From assembly GCF_014529705.1 (NCBI RefSeq), contig NZ_JAANIH010000067.1, forward strand, positions 1 through 48,252: a DNA stretch of 48,252 bases, given 5' to 3'. This document shows, piece by piece, positions 43,579 to 48,252 of the stretch. Position numbers and translations under genes: made by a program. This DNA comes from Bradyrhizobium campsiandrae. GTDB taxonomy: Bacteria > Pseudomonadota > Alphaproteobacteria > Rhizobiales > Xanthobacteraceae. The number at the start of each line of letters is the position of its first letter. The first letter of the stretch is position 1. The notes under the pieces are model-generated. The model had not been told where the DNA came from and did not search any database. It saw only the letters and a program-made list of their open reading frames with translations.

Positions 43579-45117
43579 ATGGTTCAGCGGGTTTCGACAG
43601 TCGCCTTTGAGGGGATCGAGGCCCGTGCGGTCGACGTGCAGGTGCAGGTTGCGCCGGGCTTGCCGGCCTTTGCCATCGTCGGTCTTCCGGACAAGGCGGT
43701 CTCGGAGGCGCGCGAGCGCGTTCGTTCGGCGCTGATCGCCTCGGGGCTGGCGCTGCCGGCGCGGCGGATCATCGTCAATCTGGCGCCCGCCGACGTCCCG
43801 AAGGAAGGCAGCCATTACGATTTGCCGATGGCGCTCGGGCTGATGGCCGCGATCGGCGCGATTCCGCCGGATGCGCTGACCGGCTTCACCGTGCTCGGCG
43901 AGCTCGGCCTCGACGGCTCGATCGCGCCGGTGGCCGGCGTTCTGCCCGCCGCGATCGGCGCCAATGTGCGCGAGGAAGGATTGATCTGCCCGGCGGCCTG
44001 CGGCTCGGAGGCGGCCTGGGCGAGCCCGGACATCCAGATCGTTGCCGCGAGCTCGCTGATTCAGATCGCCAATCATTTCAAGGGCACGCAGGTGCTGTCG
44101 CGGCCGGTGCCGAAGGTGCACGAAGCCGCAAGCTCGCCGCTCGATCTGCGCGATATCAAGGGCCAGGAAAGCGCCAAGCGCGCGCTGGAGATCGCGGCCG
44201 CGGGCGGACATCATCTGTTGATGATCGGCGCGCCCGGCGCCGGCAAATCGATGCTGGCGGCGCGCCTGCCCTCGATCCTGCCGCCGCTGTCACCGGGCGA
44301 GTTGCTCGAAGTCTCGATGATCGCCTCCGTCGCCGGCGAGATCGAGGGCGGTGCGTTGACCTCGCGGCGGCCGTTCCGCTCGCCGCATCATTCCGCCAGC
44401 ATGGCCGCGCTCACCGGCGGCGGCGCGCGGGCAAAGCCGGGCGAGATCTCGCTGGCGCATCAGGGCGTGCTGTTCCTCGACGAACTGCCCGAGTTCGATC
44501 CGCGCGTGCTGGATTCGCTGCGCCAGCCCTTGGAGAACGGTGAGGTCTCGGTGTCGCGCGCCAATCATCGCGTCACCTATCCGGCGCGCTTCATGCTGGT
44601 CGCGGCGATGAATCCCTGCCGCTGCGGCAATGCGTTCGAGCCCGGCTATGCCTGCAAGCGCGGCCGCGTCGATCGCTGCACCGGCGATTACCAGGCCCGC
44701 ATCTCAGGGCCCTTGATGGACCGCATCGATCTGCGCATCGAGGTCCCGGCCGTGACCGCGGCCGATCTGATCCTGCCGCCGGCGGCGGAAGGCTCCACTG
44801 AGGTCGCCGCGCGCGTGGCGGCTGCGCGCGACATCCAGATTGCGCGCTACAGGGAAGCGGGCCTGCCACATGTGCGCACCAATGCCGAGGCGCCGGCCGC
44901 AGTGCTCGAAGATATCGCAAGGCCCGACGCCCAGGGACAAAAGCTGCTGCGCGACGCCGCCGAGACCATGCGCCTGTCGGCGCGCGGCTATCACCGCGTG
45001 CTGCGCGTGGCACGCACCCTCGCCGATCTCGACAATGCCGACAAGATTGGCCGGCTGCATCTGGCCGAGGCGCTGTCCTACCGCGCCCTCGCGGAGGATA
45101 TGCGGCAAATGGCGTGA
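43579..45117 (+). CDS. comM: ComM/YifB-family Mg-chelatase-like AAA+ helicase
   Basis: ComM is a hexameric helicase promoting branch migration during natural transformation in Vibrio. It is widespread and its role in rhizobia is unknown. The 512-residue product has the N-terminal ChlI/Lon-C-like domain (FAIVGLPDKAVSEARERVRSA), Walker A GAPGAGKS (217-224), Walker B VLFLDELPEF, and the Cys pair region MNPCRCG. The ATG at 43579 (MVQRVSTVAFEGIEA) is the family start. In alphaproteobacteria gshB and comM are often near each other; here the insert and cpa genes separate them. Confidence 0.95.
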   Translation: MVQRVSTVAFEGIEARAVDVQVQVAPGLPAFAIVGLPDKAVSEARERVRSALIASGLALPARRIIVNLAPADVPKEGSHYDLPMALGLMAAIGAIPPDALTGFTVLGELGLDGSIAPVAGVLPAAIGANVREEGLICPAACGSEAAWASPDIQIVAASSLIQIANHFKGTQVLSRPVPKVHEAASSPLDLRDIKGQESAKRALEIAAAGGHHLLMIGAPGAGKSMLAARLPSILPPLSPGELLEVSMIASVAGEIEGGALTSRRPFRSPHHSASMAALTGGGARAKPGEISLAHQGVLFLDELPEFDPRVLDSLRQPLENGEVSVSRANHRVTYPARFMLVAAMNPCRCGNAFEPGYACKRGRVDRCTGDYQARISGPLMDRIDLRIEVPAVTAADLILPPAAEGSTEVAARVAAARDIQIARYREAGLPHVRTNAEAPAAVLEDIARPDAQGQKLLRDAAETMRLSARGYHRVLRVARTLADLDNADKIGRLHLAEALSYRALAEDMRQMA

Positions 45118-45207
45118 GCAGGCTGCCCATCGGCCTCTCTCGCCTAAGCTCGAGAGCGAGCAAGCTCCACCTCGAATTCGTGCACACGAGCTACCGGCCT
45201 TGGAAGC

Positions 45208-46044
45208 TCACACTTGCGCCGGTTTCCTGCATTCCAGGTAGAGCGATTCTGCCTTGTATTCACTCCCATCGGACGCCACTTCGAGTCCGGATCGCTCCCA
45301 GCCTTCGATATCGCTGCTGTTCCAGGAGCAAACCTTGATATCGACGAAGCCGGCATCCATCAGCACGGCGCGGAGATTGAGTCGGTCCCACATCCATTGA
45401 TGGGTTTCTCCGCGGGCTCGCGCGTCACCGAGAACGAAGTTCTCCAACCTGGTCCGCAATCCCCTATTGCCCCTGACGCCTTGGGAGGCACGACGAACGC
45501 TTTGCTCGAAAATGCTGGACACCGCGCGATCGTGGCGCAATGACGCTTCACGCGTTCCGTCATCCGTTGTCAGACTTGCATTGTATGCGGCGACGTATCG
45601 CTCGAGATCCGGAACGGCGAGGCGCTGTATCCCCCCAGGCTTGAGGACGCGAAAGATTTCCTTCTGGAAGCCGAGCACGCCGTCGCGGTCGATATGCTCC
45701 ATGATATGTGAGTGATATACGGCGTCGCCCGAATTATCGGGGAAGGGAATTCCCTTCCGGAGATCGTGGCAGATTGCGGTTCCGCGCATGGCCCGGACTC
45801 GCTCAGCCCGGTCGCGCCGGATCAGCGGCGTCACCAGCGGAAGCAGCCAGCGATGGCGGTGCAGGATGATGTAGATCGACCAATCGACGTTGACGCAGAG
45901 CTCCGACGTCTTGGGACCGCAACCGAGATTGATGATCAACGGACCGGCGCTCCGTTGTGCGTGAGCTTGCGAACTACGCATCACCGTGCCGCCAACCTTC
46001 ATCGCGTCGGACTGCAAGCCCGCTGCGCCTACTGTACTCGCCAT
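45208..46044 (-). CDS. Class I SAM-dependent methyltransferase-like protein
   Basis: The 278-residue product has a glycine motif I INLGCGPKTSE (residues 38-48), HDLRKGIPFPDNSGDAVYHSHIMEHI around the post-II region, and FQKEIFRVLKPGGIQRLAVPDLERYV, all typical of Methyltransf_11-type enzymes that often act on sugars or lipids. Substrate unknown. Base composition looks lower in GC than comM or the kinase, so recent acquisition is possible. It is convergent with comM (90-base gap) and has no operon partner. In-frame ATG codons at 46002 and 45981 are possible alternative starts. Confidence 0.75.
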   Translation of the reverse strand: MASTVGAAGLQSDAMKVGGTVMRSSQAHAQRSAGPLIINLGCGPKTSELCVNVDWSIYIILHRHRWLLPLVTPLIRRDRAERVRAMRGTAICHDLRKGIPFPDNSGDAVYHSHIMEHIDRDGVLGFQKEIFRVLKPGGIQRLAVPDLERYVAAYNASLTTDDGTREASLRHDRAVSSIFEQSVRRASQGVRGNRGLRTRLENFVLGDARARGETHQWMWDRLNLRAVLMDAGFVDIKVCSWNSSDIEGWERSGLEVASDGSEYKAESLYLECRKPAQV

Positions 46045-46267
46045 CGGATACTCGGTTCAAAATGCTAGTTGCGGCGCCCCGAATCCCAGCAAGCGAAGCA
46101 AGAATGAGGGATCCCTGCCGACCGGCTAGGGGTAGCGGTCCAAGACGAAACTATTGCGACAGACCGGTCAATCGCCCGCGTATCAACCCGGCGGTAACGA
46201 CTTTCCTTTACGCTCTGCAAACCATAAGGCCCACAAGTTCCCGCGCGGCCTTGGCGAGTAGCGTGTC

Positions 46268-46738
46268 ATGTTGCGTTTCAAGATCCTGGCCTCGGTGATT
46301 CCCCTGTTGGCCGCTGCGGTATTCGCCCGCAGCGAGATCGGACCGGTCTCGCACCCCTGCATCGCCCTCGGCGATACCTCCGTCGAGCTCACCTCCCTGT
46401 TCTGGACCGCCGGCGTCCACGTTGCCTTCACCGACGATCCGTCGCGGGCCACCGTGCGGGTCCAGATCACCGACGATGCGGATGCTGCGGACTTCGCTGT
46501 CGTGGACGATGGTCTCGGCTCCGACACCGAGTCCTGCCAGGCCAATCCGGCGACCCGCCTCGTTACGATCGCCACGCAACCGGTCGATGGCGGGCCGGTC
46601 ATCTATCTCTCTGCCGATGGCCCGGCCGATTACCGCGTCTATGTCCGCTCGAAGACGTTCTCGCAGCGCGAGGCCGCCGCGCTGATCGTCGGTGCCCGAG
46701 GCGACCATCCGCGTCCGCTTCAGGCCGCCTCGCTCTGA
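46268..46738 (+). CDS. Exported hypothetical protein
   Basis: The 156-residue product begins with a likely signal peptide (MLRFKILASVIPLLAAAVFARS) and has no domain I recognise. Two cysteines (SHPCIAL and TESCQANP) could form a disulphide in the periplasm. The rest has alternating strands (ATVRVQITDDADAADFAVVDDG), suggesting a beta-rich fold. It lies upstream of the histidine kinase on the same strand, but a repeat in the 231-base gap makes an operon uncertain. Confidence 0.7.
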   Translation: MLRFKILASVIPLLAAAVFARSEIGPVSHPCIALGDTSVELTSLFWTAGVHVAFTDDPSRATVRVQITDDADAADFAVVDDGLGSDTESCQANPATRLVTIATQPVDGGPVIYLSADGPADYRVYVRSKTFSQREAAALIVGARGDHPRPLQAASL

Positions 46739-46766
46739 AGCGCGATCGCGCTTCAGACTGTTGTTT

Positions 46767-46842
46767 GAGCATGATCTCCGCGCAAACGCGTTCCGCGTTT
46801 GTCGCGAGGGAAAACCGCTGCACACTTTTCCGGATCATGCTC
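46767..46842. repeat. GCATGATC-family palindrome (long form)
   Basis: GAGCATGATC at the left and GATCATGCTC at the right, with inner CGCAAACGCG / CGCGTTTG pairing and the shared CACTTTTCCGGATCATGC end seen also at 27907-27950. Confidence 0.85.
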
Positions 46843-46969
46843 TGAAGCATTAACACCTCGTCAACCCTGTTTCGAGGCCGCTCCACGGCCTCAAGCTGTT
46901 TGCAAGGTCGGCAAGACATCGTCGCGCACGGCGGGAGCAGGTTTCGGACGAGGATCGAGGTCGGTGGCA

Positions 46970-48252
46970 ATGGATCGGACGTTCCGGATCAAGGCGCGCA
47001 TGCGCCGTTTCAGGCGCCGCCACCCCAGGATAGCGTTTGCGATCCGCTCATTCATGATCTTCTCGGCCACGTTCGGCGGGGCCTATGGTTTCGTCACCGG
47101 CAGCCGCTCGGAAAATTCCGGCTATGATCCCAACACTTTTGCGATCGGTGCGAGCTTCCTGTTCGCGCTGGCCTGTCTTGGCCTTGCGACGCTCAGCATG
47201 CGGCTGCGCTTCGTTGCCAAGCGGATGCGCAAGCTCGCCGCCCACAACGAGGCGCTGATCGATCGCAATTGGGAGCTGAAGGAAGCCGAGGAGCGTGCCC
47301 GCAGCCTGTTCGAATCGCAGGGCGACCTCATCGTGCTGCGCGACCATCAGGGCCGCATCACCTTCGCCAATGACGCCTATTGTGCCCTGGCCGGTCAGGC
47401 GCGCCGCGCGCTGATCGGCACGCGGTTCGACTTTGATGTGCTGGAACAGGGAGACAGCGCGCGCGAGAGCAACGGCACGCGCATCCACGACCAGAAGATC
47501 GCAACGCCCGTCGGGGCGCGCTGGATCGCCTGGCGCGAGGGCCTGGTGCGGCACGATGCCGGCCAGCCCGCCGAATTGCAGAGCGTCGGGCGCGACGTCA
47601 CCGACCGCACCGAAACCGAACGCGCGCTGTCGGAGGCCCGTGATCAGGCCGATGCCGCCAACCGCGCCAAATCGCGTTTTCTCGCGATGGCCTCGCACGA
47701 GATCCGCACCCCCCTGAACGGCATCATCGGCATGGGCGGCCTCCTGCTGGACACCACGCTGACGCCGGAACAGACCACCTACGCACGCGCCGTGAAAACC
47801 TCGGGCGAAGCGCTGATGGCGCTGATCGAGGAGCTGCTTGACTATTCCAAGATCGAAGCCGGCAAGCTCGATCTCGACCAGCGTCCCTTTGCACTCTCGA
47901 CCCTGATCGAGGAGGTCACCGAGCTGCTGGCGCCGCGTGCGCAGGCCAAGAAGCTCGAGATCGCGGCTTATGTCGACGAGCGATTGCCGCTGGAGGTCAC
48001 CGGCGATGCCGCGCGGCTGCGCCAGGTGCTGCTCAATCTCGCCGGCAACGCCATCAAGTTCACCGCATCCGGCGGCGTCGCGCTGATCGTCGAGCCCGGC
48101 ATCTGGCCGAACGAGATCAGCTTCCTGGTCCGCGACACCGGCATTGGCATCGCGCCAGAGGCGCAGTCGCGCATCTTCCGCGAATTCGAGCAGGCCGATG
48201 ACCGCGTTGCCCGCACCTATGGCGGCACCGGGCTTGGCCTTGCCATCAGCGA
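46970..48252 (+). CDS. PAS-domain sensor histidine kinase (C-terminus beyond window)
   Basis: Open from ATG 46970 (GAGG upstream) to the window edge, 427 full codons. Two membrane segments near residues 20-45 and 57-76 frame a short periplasmic loop. A coiled coil leads to a PAS domain (SLFESQGDLIVLRDHQGRI), then the H box MASHEIRTPLNG with His243, the N box NLAGNAIKF, the G1 box DTGIGIAP, the F box FREFEQAD and the G2 box GGTGLGLAIS, cut at the edge. The kinase core is complete up to there. Many relatives continue into one or two receiver domains; that cannot be seen here. Signal unknown. Confidence 0.92.
   Translation, partial: MDRTFRIKARMRRFRRRHPRIAFAIRSFMIFSATFGGAYGFVTGSRSENSGYDPNTFAIGASFLFALACLGLATLSMRLRFVAKRMRKLAAHNEALIDRNWELKEAEERARSLFESQGDLIVLRDHQGRITFANDAYCALAGQARRALIGTRFDFDVLEQGDSARESNGTRIHDQKIATPVGARWIAWREGLVRHDAGQPAELQSVGRDVTDRTETERALSEARDQADAANRAKSRFLAMASHEIRTPLNGIIGMGGLLLDTTLTPEQTTYARAVKTSGEALMALIEELLDYSKIEAGKLDLDQRPFALSTLIEEVTELLAPRAQAKKLEIAAYVDERLPLEVTGDAARLRQVLLNLAGNAIKFTASGGVALIVEPGIWPNEISFLVRDTGIGIAPEAQSRIFREFEQADDRVARTYGGTGLGLAIS

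Overview
This is a high-GC alphaproteobacterial chromosome segment. Gene content and order fit Bradyrhizobium or a close relative (Nitrobacteraceae): leuS-lptE-holA, parB-parA-rsmG-mnmG, mnmE-rho-hemJ, a ppsR-maf-coaE-dnaQ-secB origin-type cluster, hslV/hslU, a his cluster and a cpa (Flp/Tad) pilus block. Species assignment is inference from synteny and protein recognition; no rRNA or tRNA gene is present to confirm it.

Layout. 1-767: the start of a GGDEF diguanylate cyclase, cut by the window edge inside its GG(D/E)EF signature. 961-5199: leuS, lptE, holA. 5482-11839: the chromosome-partitioning and tRNA-modification block (parB, parA, rsmG, mnmG, mnmE), with five parS-like 16-mers at 8.2-10.5 kb. 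12151-14100: rho and hemJ. 14101-14560: a 460-bp gene-free region with clustered GANTC sites and a dyad, the best candidate for the replication origin. 14561-21094: ppsR, maf, coaE, dnaQ, secB (reverse), a Tim44-like protein, mltA and an Smr-domain gene. 21253-25087 (reverse): an unknown multipass membrane protein, then hslU, a DUF2585 gene and hslV. 25326-30131: hisB, a DUF2628 gene, hisH, hisA, hisF, hisE and coaA. 30142-34018: an LpoA-like lipoprotein gene diverging from rsmI-yraN-gshB.

34019-37247 is a roughly 3.2-kb accessory insert of visibly lower GC, carrying one gene of about 1007 codons. The protein has an N-terminal PD-(D/E)XK-like nuclease region, a central P-loop NTPase and a helical-repeat C-terminus, the architecture of Avs/STAND antiviral proteins. 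The insert is bracketed by the intact 3' end of gshB and a second, about 92% identical copy of the last 55 gshB codons (37248-37412). This is the most novel feature of the window.

37775-42199 holds cpaB-cpaC-cpaD-cpaE, with tadD convergent and a small PilZ gene beyond it; cpaF, the tad membrane genes and the pilin are not here. 43579-48252 holds comM, an orphan methyltransferase gene, a small exported protein and a PAS/histidine kinase cut by the right edge.

Functionally, the left half is origin-proximal housekeeping: ParAB-parS segregation, ribosome and tRNA modification, transcription termination, proofreading and protein export. The middle holds histidine and CoA synthesis. The right part joins surface pili and c-di-GMP signalling (GGDEF, PilZ) with the candidate defence insert. 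Intergenic regions carry several families of palindromic repeats typical of this lineage.
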